The position numbers and the translations under genes are program-made. Below the pieces are notes generated by a model, which ran no database searches, was not told where the DNA came from, and saw nothing but the letters and a program-made list of their open reading frames with translations. A stretch of DNA of 64,000 nt. Source: CAYJII01 sp964370225. Its GTDB lineage: Bacteria > Bacillota > Clostridia > Oscillospirales > Ruminococcaceae. Below, one piece after another: positions 41,940-50,543 of this stretch. The stretch spans positions 1 to 64,000 of the forward strand of contig CAYJII010000003.1 in NCBI GenBank assembly GCA_964370225.1. The letters are read 5' to 3'. Positions within the stretch are counted from its first letter, which is position 1. Each line of letters begins with the position of its first letter.

Positions 41940-42968
41940 ATGGAAGAACAAAAAAGAAGTGTTAAGGACATCGTGATATACATAACTACTGTTGCAATAC
42001 TCTTATTAAGCATTGGTGCGCTAGGAGTTTTGCTATTGATGACTAACATAGATAAGGCAAACGAAGTACAAATTGCACAAGATGCGACAATCGCTAAAGA
42101 ACAAGCAGAAAGCGATTTGCAAGCACGTATTGATAGTTCAATTTTAACCGAAGATTTTGTTGCAAAATCAATGCAATACGGAGTTTCAACAGAATATATA
42201 CAGCAGTTTTTTAGCGATGAGCTTGTGTATAAGGAAGACGGTGTTTTAAAAACTTCACCGATAAACTATGAATTAGCACAACATTCGTATAATTGGAATT
42301 TAATCACAAACCCAGAAGACAAGCGCAAAACCTATGATGATGGTACCACTACCGCTACTCTAGGTATTGACGTTTCGAAATACCAAGGAGACATTGAGTG
42401 GGATAAAGTGGCAGCTGATGGCATTGATTATGCTATTATGCGCCTAGGGTACAGAGGTTATGGCTCAGAAGGAAACATAGTTTTGGACGAGTACTTTCAC
42501 CAAAATATGGAGGGAGCAATCGCTGCTGGCATCCCAGTTGGGGTTTACTTCTTCTCGCAAGCAGTAACACCTGAGGAAGGCGTAGAAGAAGCGGAGTTTG
42601 TACTATCCGAGCTTAGAAATTACGACTTAAGCATACCTATTATCATCGATGTTGAGGAAGGTGGCTCCGACACTGCGCGCACAAACGACATGACAGCTGA
42701 ACAGCTTACTGATGTTACCATAGCTTTTTGTGAGCGCATAAAAGAAGAAGGCATGACCCCTATGGTCTATGCAAACGCTAGATGGTTTTTCTCAAAACTG
42801 CAAATGGAGAGACTTGAGGAATACGATAAATGGCTTGCGCAATACTACAGAAAGCCATTTTTCCCATACGAAGTTGACATGTGGCAGTATACTAATACTG
42901 GTGCTGTTGACGGTATTGTTGGCAATGTAGATTTAAATTTATGCTTCACTGATTATTTTACAGATTAA
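41940..42968 (+). CDS. Membrane-anchored GH25 lysozyme (muramidase)
   Basis: A 342-residue cell-wall hydrolase. A basic N-terminus and one membrane segment (about 12-34) anchor it with the rest outside, followed by a coiled-coil-like stretch (about 40-65). The GH25 domain (about 140-340) starts at LGIDVSKYQGDIEWDKV, with YAIMRLGYRGYG, PVGVYFFSQAV, the catalytic DxE in IIIDVEEG, and VDMWQYT near the end. It cleaves between MurNAc and GlcNAc. ATG 41940 follows TGGAGG by 5 nt; ATG 41928 lies upstream of the SD. It has its own promoter. Confidence 0.9.
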   Translation: MEEQKRSVKDIVIYITTVAILLLSIGALGVLLLMTNIDKANEVQIAQDATIAKEQAESDLQARIDSSILTEDFVAKSMQYGVSTEYIQQFFSDELVYKEDGVLKTSPINYELAQHSYNWNLITNPEDKRKTYDDGTTTATLGIDVSKYQGDIEWDKVAADGIDYAIMRLGYRGYGSEGNIVLDEYFHQNMEGAIAAGIPVGVYFFSQAVTPEEGVEEAEFVLSELRNYDLSIPIIIDVEEGGSDTARTNDMTAEQLTDVTIAFCERIKEEGMTPMVYANARWFFSKLQMERLEEYDKWLAQYYRKPFFPYEVDMWQYTNTGAVDGIVGNVDLNLCFTDYFTD

Positions 42969-43016
42969 ATTTTGCAACATAAACACAATTTTTTGAAACA
43001 AATTGCAAAGACATTT

Positions 43017-43046
43017 GCCTGGATTTATTATAAAATAAATCCAGGC
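43017..43046 (+). terminator. Hairpin between the lysozyme and URO-D-like genes
   Basis: A 13-bp perfect stem (43017-43029 with 43034-43046) and ATAA loop after the lysozyme stop. The downstream tail is A/T-rich but not a pure T run; it may be the lysozyme terminator or a leader structure of the next gene. Confidence 0.65.
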
Positions 43047-43083
43047 TATTAAATAAGTAGTACAAATAATTAGGAGTGAAGAT

Positions 43084-44322
43084 ATGATTACCGGGAACGA
43101 CAAATTAAGACTAAGAGAAATCGCAAAACAACAAGCAGAAATCGCTAATTCTGCAAAAATGCAAGATATTATGAAAAGATGGTATAAGCATAATGCTTTT
43201 GAAGGCGATAGCCCAATGGTGGTAATTGAGCTATGGACTTTTATCAATGATATAGTGCCGGATTTGCTCCGCTGCGAAAGTGAAGAAGCTCGCAAGATTG
43301 AAACAATGCTTTTAAAAAATATAGTTAACCACACTATGTTTGGCGATGACCAACCTGTTTTTGATTATATACCAGTACAACATGATTTTACTATAACACC
43401 ATTTGATATTAAGGAGCAAAAATCCCATGCAGGTGATAGTGTTGGACATCACTTTGAGTCCATCATTAAAGATTTGCAAGAGGATTTTCACAAGCTAAAA
43501 CCTTCTACTTTCATCATTCCTGATAAAAGCGATGCACTAAAGCAGATTGAATATAATAACGAAATTTTTGGAGATATTCTGCCATCAAAACTAATTGGTA
43601 GATCACTTTACTCCGTCCCAACTCAAAATATCATCCACATAATGAGCATGGAAGATTTTTTCATGGCATTGTACGACTATCCTGAACTTGTACAAGAAAT
43701 GCTAAATAATCTTGCAGATGACTATATCAGATTTTTCCGTGAGCTTGAAAAAGGCGACTATCTACTACCTACTACTATTGGACAATCTGTTGCTCAAGGT
43801 ACTTTCACATTCACAAAAGAGCTTCCAAGCGAAAAAAATGGCGGTTTTGTTTCAACTGACATTTGGGGTTCACTCGACTCTCAAGAGACAGTTGGCGTTT
43901 CAGCTGATATGTTTAAAGAATTAATATTCCCTTGCTATGAAAAAATCGCTAAAGAGTACGGTTTGCTATCGTATGGATGTTGCGAACCTGTTCACACCGT
44001 TTGGGATAGCTGTGTCTCAAAACTTGATAATCTTAGAAAAGTTTCGATTTCTCCATGGTGTGATGAAAATTTCATGGGTGAAGCGCTGAAGGGTAGAAAA
44101 ACTATTTATCACAGAAAACCTAGCCCTAACTTTATTGGTGTCGGCGAAACATTGGACGAAGAAGCAGTGAGAGCTCATATCGTTGCTACTTTAAAAGCAG
44201 CAAAAGGTTGCAAAATCGAATTTACACAACGTGATGTTTACACAGTTAACAAAGATGTAAGCAAAGTAAAAAGATATGTTGACATAATAAAAGAGGAAAT
44301 CCAAAACCATTATCAAGGATAA
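43084..44322 (+). CDS. Uroporphyrinogen decarboxylase superfamily protein
   Basis: A 412-residue URO-D-superfamily protein. The C-terminal half shows the family pattern KEYGLLSYGCCEPVHTVWD, KVSISPWCDENFMGE and later VATLKAAKGCKIEF, with cysteines at the mouth of the barrel. In anaerobes, most such proteins are methylcobamide or corrinoid methyltransferases or unknown, not haem enzymes; no haem gene is nearby. It sits immediately upstream of metK, which could hint at methyl-group metabolism, but a terminator-promoter region separates them. SD TTAGGAG. Substrate is unknown. Confidence 0.68.
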   Translation: MITGNDKLRLREIAKQQAEIANSAKMQDIMKRWYKHNAFEGDSPMVVIELWTFINDIVPDLLRCESEEARKIETMLLKNIVNHTMFGDDQPVFDYIPVQHDFTITPFDIKEQKSHAGDSVGHHFESIIKDLQEDFHKLKPSTFIIPDKSDALKQIEYNNEIFGDILPSKLIGRSLYSVPTQNIIHIMSMEDFFMALYDYPELVQEMLNNLADDYIRFFRELEKGDYLLPTTIGQSVAQGTFTFTKELPSEKNGGFVSTDIWGSLDSQETVGVSADMFKELIFPCYEKIAKEYGLLSYGCCEPVHTVWDSCVSKLDNLRKVSISPWCDENFMGEALKGRKTIYHRKPSPNFIGVGETLDEEAVRAHIVATLKAAKGCKIEFTQRDVYTVNKDVSKVKRYVDIIKEEIQNHYQG

Positions 44323-44376
44323 TTTTATACTAAGTAAGTTTTAACTAACTTTTACTGATAATTGCGCAAATATATG

Positions 44377-44405
44377 TTGACCGATATATAAATAAATGAT
44401 ATAAT
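44377..44405 (+). promoter_or_regulatory. metK promoter
   Basis: TTGACC (44377-44382), 17-nt spacer, TATAAT (44400-44405). The -10 box overlaps the left arm of the hairpin at 44403-44434. Confidence 0.85.
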
Positions 44406-44434
44406 AATAGTGGTTTACTTTAACCACTATTATT
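44403..44434 (+). terminator. Terminator overlapping the metK promoter
   Basis: A 13-bp stem (44403-44415 with 44422-44434) ends in T-rich sequence. It can end transcription from the URO-D-like gene; RNA started from the metK promoter (about 44412) lacks the left arm and would escape. Confidence 0.7.
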
Positions 44435-44474
44435 TTTATATAGACGTAACTCATAAAGAGAATGGAGCAATAAT

Positions 44475-45662
44475 ATGTCAAAATTTTTATTTTCATCGGA
44501 AAGCGTAACTGAGGGGCATCCCGATAAAATCTGTGACCAAATCTCAGATTCAATATTAGACGCAATTTTAGCGCAAGATCCTACTGCTAGAGTAGCTTGT
44601 GAAACTGCTTGTACTACAGGACTAGTGCTTGTTATGGGGGAAATTTCCACATCATCATATATAGATATCCCAAAAATCGTGCGTGATACAGTTGTCGAAA
44701 TTGGGTATGACCGCGCAAAATATGGCTTCGACGGCAATACTTGTGGTGTGCTTACTGCTATAGATGAGCAGTCCGCAGACATCGCTTTAGGCGTAGACAA
44801 AGCGCTTGAAGTAAAAAATAACGAAAATGATGAAGACAACGAAAATGGTGCGGGCGACCAAGGTATGATGTTTGGTTTCGCTTGTGACGAAACTCCTNNN
44901 NNNNNNNNNCCATTACCTATTTCTTTGTCACACAAACTTTCAAAACAGCTTACTAAAGTAAGAAAAGATGCTGAGGTTGACTACTTGCGCCCTGACGGAA
45001 AAGTTATGGTTACAGTTGAGTATATTGACGATAAACCAGCTCGTATCGACACAATAGTACTTTCAACACAACATAGCGATGAAGTTTCTCTTGACACTAT
45101 CCGTGCGGACATGATTGAAAAAGTAATAAAACCTATCGTTCCTGCAAATTTACTAGACGATAATACCAAATATCTCATCAACCCTACAGGACGCTTTGTA
45201 ATTGGCGGACCACAGGGGGACAGTGGATTGACAGGAAGAAAAATCATCGTTGACACTTATGGTGGTTACTCTCGTCACGGCGGCGGTGCTTTCTCAGGAA
45301 AAGACCCAACTAAAGTTGACAGAAGTGCAGCATACGCAGCACGTTGGGTTGCTAAAAATATAGTTGCAGCAAAACTAGCTACAAAATGTGAAGTCGAAAT
45401 CGCATATGCAATCGGTGTTGCTAAGCCTGTTTCAATAATGGTAGAAAGCTTTGGAACTGGTATAATCAGTGATGAAGCACTAGCAGATGCAGTTAAAGAT
45501 GTATTTGATTTGCGCACTACCGCTATCATCAAACAACTGGACTTAAGAAAACCTATTTATAAAAACTTAGCTGCTTACGGGCATATGGGTCGCGAAGACT
45601 TAAATGTTAAATGGGAAGAAACAAATAAAGTTGATGAGCTATTAAAGGCAGTGAACAAATAA
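44475..45662 (+). CDS. metK: S-adenosylmethionine synthetase
   Basis: MetK makes S-adenosylmethionine from methionine and ATP. The 395-residue frame shows SSESVTEGHPDKICDQISD, GDQGMMFGFACDETP, LPISLSHKLSKQL, GRFVIGGPQGDSGLTGRKI (quoted: GRFVIGGPQGDSG) and DTYGGYSRHGGGAFSGKDPTKVDRSAAYAAR (partly: GGGAFSGKDPTKVDRS). A run of 12 Ns (44898-44909) sits where the family has three residues (ELM) between ETP and PLPIS, so the gap is probably three bases too long. Own promoter; no SAM riboswitch was recognised in the 60-nt leader. SD GAATGGAG. Confidence 0.96.
   Translation: MSKFLFSSESVTEGHPDKICDQISDSILDAILAQDPTARVACETACTTGLVLVMGEISTSSYIDIPKIVRDTVVEIGYDRAKYGFDGNTCGVLTAIDEQSADIALGVDKALEVKNNENDEDNENGAGDQGMMFGFACDETPXXXXPLPISLSHKLSKQLTKVRKDAEVDYLRPDGKVMVTVEYIDDKPARIDTIVLSTQHSDEVSLDTIRADMIEKVIKPIVPANLLDDNTKYLINPTGRFVIGGPQGDSGLTGRKIIVDTYGGYSRHGGGAFSGKDPTKVDRSAAYAARWVAKNIVAAKLATKCEVEIAYAIGVAKPVSIMVESFGTGIISDEALADAVKDVFDLRTTAIIKQLDLRKPIYKNLAAYGHMGREDLNVKWEETNKVDELLKAVNK
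44898..44909. other. Assembly gap (12 N)
   Basis: Unresolved bases in metK. The family expectation of three residues here implies nine bases. Confidence 0.95.
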
Positions 45663-45678
45663 TTTTAGCTATTACGCA

Positions 45679-45713
45679 AAAACTCGCAGAAAGCTAACGC
45701 TTCTGCGAGTTTT
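45679..45713. terminator. Bidirectional terminator between metK and a small minus-strand gene
   Basis: A 13-bp perfect stem (45679-45691 with 45701-45713) with A and T runs on the two sides. Confidence 0.85.
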
Positions 45714-45722
45714 TTATTAAAA

Positions 45723-45908
45723 TTACTTCATCATATATGATACATTTTCCATCAGTCCGCCAACAGTTTTTAGGGCTTGACCTGCGCTTTTTTTCATGTT
45801 TTTCTTCATCGAATTTGAAGTTTTATTTGACACCATGTATGCCGCAGTTCCCAAAACCATACCGGTTGCAATTCCTGTTATTACAGGAGTCATAGATTTC
45901 TTTTTCAT
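45723..45908 (-). CDS. Small basic protein of unknown function (61 aa)
   Basis: A 61-residue protein with a Lys-rich start, one Gly/Ala-rich hydrophobic segment (about 9-26, TGIATGMVLGTAAYM) and a basic tail (SMKKNMKKSAGQALKTVGG). The layout is like YtxH-type small membrane proteins, but I do not make a family call. SD AGGGGA is 5 nt before the ATG. It has its own gap of 354 nt upstream, shared with a divergent pyridoxamine kinase gene. Confidence 0.65.
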   Translation of the reverse strand: MKKKSMTPVITGIATGMVLGTAAYMVSNKTSNSMKKNMKKSAGQALKTVGGLMENVSYMMK

Positions 45909-46080
45909 GTAATCCCCTACTTTCCATTATTTTTTCGTGTGCTAAATTTATAGCATTATTATTTTTGACTTTTTACTTAAAAATATACTTAAAGCTTAAA
46001 ATAATCGCTTGGCTAATTTTTATTCGATAACGCTAAAAAACAATATAAATTCCGCTATGTTTTTGTATTGTTTTTTCAGT

Positions 46081-46172
46081 ATAATTTTTCACGGAAAAAA
46101 TGCGAGAAAAACAAACTCTCAAACGCTAAAACTCACATTAACACCAGCATTTTCCGCAGATAATATAGCAAT
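46081..46172 (+). other. Structured intergenic segment, candidate small RNA
   Basis: Within the gap 45909-46262. A TATAAT-like box (46080-46085) lies before CGGAAAAAATGC, which can pair with GCATTTTCCG about 60 nt later, closing a region that includes GAGA/TCTC. No known RNA family is recognised. Confidence 0.3.
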
Positions 46173-46175
46173 ATC

Positions 46176-46208
46176 GCACAATTAGTTTTTTATTTTAACT
46201 AATTGTGC
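46176..46208. repeat. Inverted repeat upstream of the pyridoxamine kinase promoter
   Basis: A 12-bp perfect stem (46176-46187 with 46197-46208), 9-nt loop, no T tail in either direction. It ends 4 nt before the -35 box, so it could be an operator or the 3' hairpin of the segment before it. Confidence 0.5.
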
Positions 46209-46212
46209 TCAT

Positions 46213-46241
46213 TTGATAAAAACTTACTTTAGAAATATAAT
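46213..46241 (+). promoter_or_regulatory. Pyridoxamine kinase promoter
   Basis: TTGATA (46213-46218), 17-nt spacer, TATAAT (46236-46241). Expected start is about 46248, so the leader is only about 15 nt, nearly all SD. Confidence 0.8.
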
Positions 46242-46262
46242 ATAAGCATAGGAGGAATTCAG

Positions 46263-47126
46263 GTGCAAAAAAGACCTTCAAGAGTAGCTGCGATACACGA
46301 TTTATCTGGTTTTGGACGTTGTTCACTATCCGTTATTTCCCCCGTTCTCTCAGCCATGGGAGTACAATGTGTCGCTGTTCCAACAGCAGTTTTATCCACT
46401 CATACAGGTGGTTTTAACGATGTAGTTATACGCGATTTATCCGATTATATTTTGCCCGCTTTAGATAGATATAAAAGCGAGAAAATCAATTTCGAGTGCA
46501 TATACACTGGGTTTTTAAGCAGCGAAAAGCAAATTGAAGATTGCAAAGAGTTTATCGCTGAATATAAAAACGCTTTGACTGTAGTCGACCCTGTAATGGG
46601 GGATCATGGAAAAATTTACAGAACTTATAATGATAAGATGTGTAAAGGAATAAAAGAGCTTGTCAAGCTAGCAGACATCATTACGCCTAATCCTACAGAA
46701 ATGTACTTGCTTTTGGGTGAAGAGTATGACAACGCTCCATTAACAGCACAAGAGCTAAAAACAAAGCTATTAAAACTTAGTGACCTTGGCCCCAAAACTG
46801 TTATAGTTACGGGGATTGAGCTTGCTGATATGACTGTCAATAACATCGGTTATGACAGAGAGAGCAACATGTTTTGGCGTGTAAGATGCAGTTATGTTCC
46901 AGTATCATATCCAGGTACAGGCGATATTTTTGCAAGTGTGGTTGTTGCCTCAATACTAAATTCTGATAGCTTACCAATTGCAATAGAGCGCGCGACAAGA
47001 TTTTTAGAACTCACAATAAAAACTACATTTAGCTACTCTTCTGATACAAGATATGGCGTGTTTTTAGAAAGTTCGCTTCCATGGCTATGTAAAGAGCAAA
47101 CTTTTGAGAAATACGAGATATTATAG
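46263..47126 (+). CDS. Pyridoxamine/pyridoxal kinase (PdxY-like)
   Basis: A 287-residue ribokinase-fold kinase that phosphorylates vitamin B6 vitamers. It has VAAIHDLSGFGRCSLSVISPVLSAMG (partly quoted: HDLSGFGRCSLSV), TGGFNDVVIRDL, VVDPVMGDHGKIY, TPNPTEM, and the anion-hole motif PGTGDIFASV, where the Asp is the catalytic base. The start is GTG at 46263 after AGGAGG. An ECF transporter S component follows 70 nt downstream, which supports B6 uptake plus trapping. Confidence 0.88.
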   Translation: MQKRPSRVAAIHDLSGFGRCSLSVISPVLSAMGVQCVAVPTAVLSTHTGGFNDVVIRDLSDYILPALDRYKSEKINFECIYTGFLSSEKQIEDCKEFIAEYKNALTVVDPVMGDHGKIYRTYNDKMCKGIKELVKLADIITPNPTEMYLLLGEEYDNAPLTAQELKTKLLKLSDLGPKTVIVTGIELADMTVNNIGYDRESNMFWRVRCSYVPVSYPGTGDIFASVVVASILNSDSLPIAIERATRFLELTIKTTFSYSSDTRYGVFLESSLPWLCKEQTFEKYEIL

Positions 47127-47196
47127 TTTCGCACCGGAATTCATATGAAGCCTATGTCGCTTTGATTAGCGCAATAATTTAAAAGGTGGTTTTTAT

Positions 47197-47766
47197 ATGA
47201 ACAAACATTTCAGTACTTATTCAATAGCATTAGTCGGTCTATTCGGAGCACTTTGCTTTATTGGCGCTACAATTTCTATCCCAATTCCAATTGGACTAGC
47301 CAGTGCAAAAGTGCATTTGGGCAATGTCTTTATGATTATCGGAGCATTGCTACTAGGTGGAATGCGCGGTGGTCTTGCAGCAGGCATCGGGATGTCATTA
47401 TCCGACGTTTTCAGTGGTGCATTTATGGTATACGCTCCTGGAACTTTGTTTGTCAAGTTTTTCGCCGCACTAGTCTGCGGTATGATAGTATACTCCAAAA
47501 ATAACAAAGCAGACAATACAAAACTTAACATTATCGGCGTAGTAGTCGGCATTTTTGTTAACATAGTTTTATCTTCGATTAACTCATTTGCAGTTACCAT
47601 GATTGTTAATGAAGGTGAATTTTTACCCTCGCTAATGTCAGCATTCGGAAATTTTGGCGTTGGTCTAATTAACGGGTTAATTGCTGGTGCAGTATCTCTC
47701 ACTTTAGGAGTAGCACTAGTTAAAATTTCTAAGAAAACGCCTATGTTTAACAAAATACACAATTAA
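47197..47766 (+). CDS. ECF transporter S component, probable B6-vitamer (PdxU-type)
   Basis: A 189-residue integral membrane protein with about six helices: IALVGLFGALCFIGATISI at the start, GNVFMIIGALLLGGMRGG and an N-terminal AXXXA-like helix, as in S components of group II ECF transporters. These bind a vitamin and share EcfA-A'-T modules located elsewhere. Adjacency to a pyridoxamine kinase suggests pyridoxine or relatives as the substrate; that is inference. SD AAAGGTGG. A terminator follows. Confidence 0.82.
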   Translation: MNKHFSTYSIALVGLFGALCFIGATISIPIPIGLASAKVHLGNVFMIIGALLLGGMRGGLAAGIGMSLSDVFSGAFMVYAPGTLFVKFFAALVCGMIVYSKNNKADNTKLNIIGVVVGIFVNIVLSSINSFAVTMIVNEGEFLPSLMSAFGNFGVGLINGLIAGAVSLTLGVALVKISKKTPMFNKIHN

Positions 47767-47799
47767 TAACAAGTATATTAAATAGTACCCCCTATGAGT

Positions 47800-47830
47800 A
47801 AAGTTGCGGCAGTAATACTGCCGCAACTTT
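47800..47830. terminator. Bidirectional terminator between the ECF and DUF4363 genes
   Basis: A 13-bp perfect stem (47800-47812 with 47818-47830). Confidence 0.82.
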
Positions 47831-47839
47831 ATCTTTATG

Positions 47840-48220
47840 CTAAAATATATTTCCTAAATTCGGAATTTCCGTAAGATAAACATTCTTGATTACAAAGAGC
47901 ATATCAGATAAAAGCATATGCGCCTCATCAAAATTTTTAAGCTCAATATTTTCTTTCACATGTAAAAGTTCACGACTAATATTACTAATGTCATCATGTC
48001 TAATATATAGCACCAATACTTTTTCTGCACTCGCCCAATACTCAATGAGTTCATCTACCCTAATTATGCTATTTTCGTAATCTTTGTTTTCAACCATATC
48101 ATCACAAATATAAATTAATTCGCTCATTTCATCGCACGAAGTTTTTATGAATTGCAGTCCAACAACCGACATTATTATCATGAAAAACAAAATGCTACCA
48201 ATGATAATCACACGTTTCAA
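47840..48220 (-). CDS. DUF4363 family protein
   Basis: A 126-residue protein with one N-terminal membrane segment (about 4-24) and a helical, acidic extracytoplasmic domain. It fits DUF4363, an uncharacterised family that commonly follows a DUF421 gene in Clostridia. The start is TTG 48220 with SD AGGAG 9 nt upstream. The gene overlaps the end of the DUF421 gene by 26 nt, so the two are one translational unit. Confidence 0.75.
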   Translation of the reverse strand: MKRVIIIGSILFFMIIMSVVGLQFIKTSCDEMSELIYICDDMVENKDYENSIIRVDELIEYWASAEKVLVLYIRHDDISNISRELLHVKENIELKNFDEAHMLLSDMLFVIKNVYLTEIPNLGNIF

Positions 48221-48911
48221 TTGCTTTTTCTCCTGTTACCTTAGCTTCTTTTGCAACAATGTGATAGTTTAATTTATCATCACATGTGAGCAAAAACACT
48301 TCATTAAGTTTTATATTATTTTTGCACAAAATTAAATTTAACCACTCGTCACTAATTTCATACCGGCTCATCGCGCTTTTTAAGAGTTCCCCATCGCTAA
48401 CTATCACTATCGGTGGATTTTTATCCTCTATTTTCATTTTCATATTATTAGGAGTCACTGCTTGTTCACCATCTTTTAAAAGTATACTTATATTACCTGT
48501 TGTTTCTACAATCGCATAATTTACATGAGTTACATCAAACACGCTTTGTGCTCTTAAGCTTTCCATCAAATCATCAATTGAATATCTAAGTTCCCTTAAA
48601 GCATTCTCATCAATTTCACCCGCTCTTATTACAATAACAGGACTCCCAGATAAAAAACGTCGAAATTTTCTATTTTTTAGCGAAGTGAATGAAACGCAGA
48701 TTTCAAATCCTACTAAAACTAATATTGGTGCAATTCCTAGCACCATTGGCACCGAGCTATCCTCAATAGGTAACGATGCAATATTGGAGATTAATATTGT
48801 TATCACTAGTTCTGTAGGTTGCAATTCACCGAGTTGTCTTTTCCCCATCATCCTTATCGCAAATATGATAACTGCGTATAAAATTGCTGCTCGTATAAGT
48901 ACAATAAACAT
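48195..48911 (-). CDS. DUF421 (YetF/YcaP-like) membrane protein
   Basis: A 238-residue protein of the DUF421 family. Three N-terminal membrane helices (about 1-85), with the family motif FAIRMMGKRQLGELQPTELVITILISN (partly: MGKRQLGELQPTEL), then the conserved soluble domain PVIVIRAGEID, LRELRYSIDDLMESLRAQ. Bacillus relatives include spore-specific proteins, and this gene is divergent from the gerA operon, so a sporulation role is plausible but unproven. ATG 48911 follows GCGGAGG by 5 nt; the ATG at 48932 lies upstream of the SD. Confidence 0.82.
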   Translation of the reverse strand: MFIVLIRAAILYAVIIFAIRMMGKRQLGELQPTELVITILISNIASLPIEDSSVPMVLGIAPILVLVGFEICVSFTSLKNRKFRRFLSGSPVIVIRAGEIDENALRELRYSIDDLMESLRAQSVFDVTHVNYAIVETTGNISILLKDGEQAVTPNNMKMKIEDKNPPIVIVSDGELLKSAMSRYEISDEWLNLILCKNNIKLNEVFLLTCDDKLNYHIVAKEAKVTGEKAIETCDYHW

Positions 48912-49003
48912 TTCAACCTCCGCATTATACAATTTATAAGAATAGTATTATTTTTAAACTGCTTATTATTCAGTTGTTTTTGAGTAAAGGAAAAATTTTC
49001 GGC

Positions 49004-49027
49004 AATACTTATTTTAAGAAAAGTATT
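49004..49027 (+). promoter_or_regulatory. Leader stem-loop before the gerA SD
   Basis: AATACTT (49004-49010) pairs with AAGTATT (49021-49027), followed by AAATGGAG. Confidence 0.55.
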
Positions 49028-49042
49028 AAATGGAGTAAGTAT

Positions 49043-50527
49043 ATGAGTGAAAATAATGTCGTATCACAAAACGAGCTAACAACAGATTTATCAAAGAATA
49101 TGGTGTTTTTGCGCGAAAAATTCGCAAATTCCTCCGACTTAAATGTTAGAGAAATTAAAATAAACTCAGTTGGTGTAAATATTATCGTAATTGAGGGTAT
49201 GGTAAGCTTGCAAGTGCTTGGAAATTTAGTTTTCAAGCCACTGGTTTCTAAAGAATTTCCAAGTGACACCACAAATGCAGACATATATAATTTCATTGAA
49301 GAAAAAACTATAATGGCAGTGGACCAAAAGAGTTTTTTCACCTTCGATGATATGTTTCGCTTTGCTATGAGCGGTTTTGTTATAATCCTTATAGATGGAA
49401 TGAATAAGGGGATTGCATTAGGGGCACAGGGATTTAACTTCCGCTCTATCTCCGAGCCTTCGAGTGAAGCAAATGAGCGCGGAGCGAAAGAAGGTTTTAC
49501 CGAACCAATCAGGATTAACATGACAATGGTAAGACGCCGTATAAAATCTCCTCACTTAAAGTTTGATTTAATGACTTTAGGTAGTGAGAGTAAAACTGAT
49601 ATTTGCCTAATGTATATGACAAATACAGTTTCTAAAAATCTTGTACGCGATGTAAAAGCTAAACTAAATAGCATTGATTTAGACATCGTTCTCTCCACAG
49701 GATATCTTGCACCCTTTTTAGGTGGAAAGATAAAGTCCCTCTTCTCGGATGTAGGAATTACAGAGAGACCCGATACACTATGTGCAAAAATCATGGAGGG
49801 GCGGATAGCCATAATTGTTGACGGAACGCCATTTGTGCTGATTGTGCCATATCTATTCTCGGAAAATTTTCAAAGTATGGACGACTATTGCCACAAACCC
49901 TATTACGCTAGTTTTATCCGAATATTAAAGTATATCTCATTTGTTGTGAGTATACTTTTACCCGGTGGCTATGTTGCCATTTCCACATTCAACCCCGAGT
50001 TGTTTCCACATTCGCTGCTTTTTAACATAGTTTCTGCTCAAGAAGTTACGCCATTCCCTCTTGTAATAGAAGCGTTAATTATCCACTTTTTGTACGACAT
50101 AATGCGTGAGGCTGGTTTAAGGTTGCCCAAGCCGGTAGGACATGCAGTCAGCATAGTAGGTGCATTAGTAATCGGTGACGCAGCCGTTACAGCAGGCTTA
50201 ATCGGTTCCCCAATGGTGCTAGTAGTAGCAACAACAGCAATATCTTCGTTTGTTGTTCCAAACCTATATCAAGCAGTATCCTTTTTGCGTTTCATATTTA
50301 TTATCCTCGGTGGCATTATGGGGATATATGGACTTGCTTTAGGTTCACTAGTATTGCTTGTAAATATTTGCGCATTAGATAGTTTAGGGGTACCATATAT
50401 GAGCCCGATTGCACCACTCACTTTTTTCTCCATGCGAGACACTTTTATAAGACGAAGTTTTAAAACGCTCAAAAAGAAAACGATAAACATAAAAGATTTA
50501 AACGGAGCAGATATCGAAAAAGAATAA
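49043..50527 (+). CDS. GerA-family spore germination receptor A subunit
   Basis: A 494-residue A subunit of a nutrient germinant receptor in the spore inner membrane. The soluble N-terminal half has NLVRDVKAKL, and YLAPFLGGKIKSLF, TERPDTLCAKIMEGRIAIIVDGTPFVLI (partly: ERPDTLCAKIMEGR). About five membrane segments follow, with GLRLPKPVGHAVSIVGALVIG. Start at 49043 (MSENNV) with SD AAATGGAG; the open frame begins at 48974 but crosses a leader hairpin and SD. First gene of gerA-gerB-gerC; 16 nt before gerB. Confidence 0.93.
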   Translation: MSENNVVSQNELTTDLSKNMVFLREKFANSSDLNVREIKINSVGVNIIVIEGMVSLQVLGNLVFKPLVSKEFPSDTTNADIYNFIEEKTIMAVDQKSFFTFDDMFRFAMSGFVIILIDGMNKGIALGAQGFNFRSISEPSSEANERGAKEGFTEPIRINMTMVRRRIKSPHLKFDLMTLGSESKTDICLMYMTNTVSKNLVRDVKAKLNSIDLDIVLSTGYLAPFLGGKIKSLFSDVGITERPDTLCAKIMEGRIAIIVDGTPFVLIVPYLFSENFQSMDDYCHKPYYASFIRILKYISFVVSILLPGGYVAISTFNPELFPHSLLFNIVSAQEVTPFPLVIEALIIHFLYDIMREAGLRLPKPVGHAVSIVGALVIGDAAVTAGLIGSPMVLVVATTAISSFVVPNLYQAVSFLRFIFIILGGIMGIYGLALGSLVLLVNICALDSLGVPYMSPIAPLTFFSMRDTFIRRSFKTLKKKTINIKDLNGADIEKE

Positions 50528-50543
50528 GGAGGCTCAATTTTTC

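Noticed and set aside
44412..44474. SAM riboswitch upstream of metK
   Set aside because: The leader is only about 60 nt and lacks SAM-I/II/III core motifs; the hairpin there is the upstream gene's terminator.
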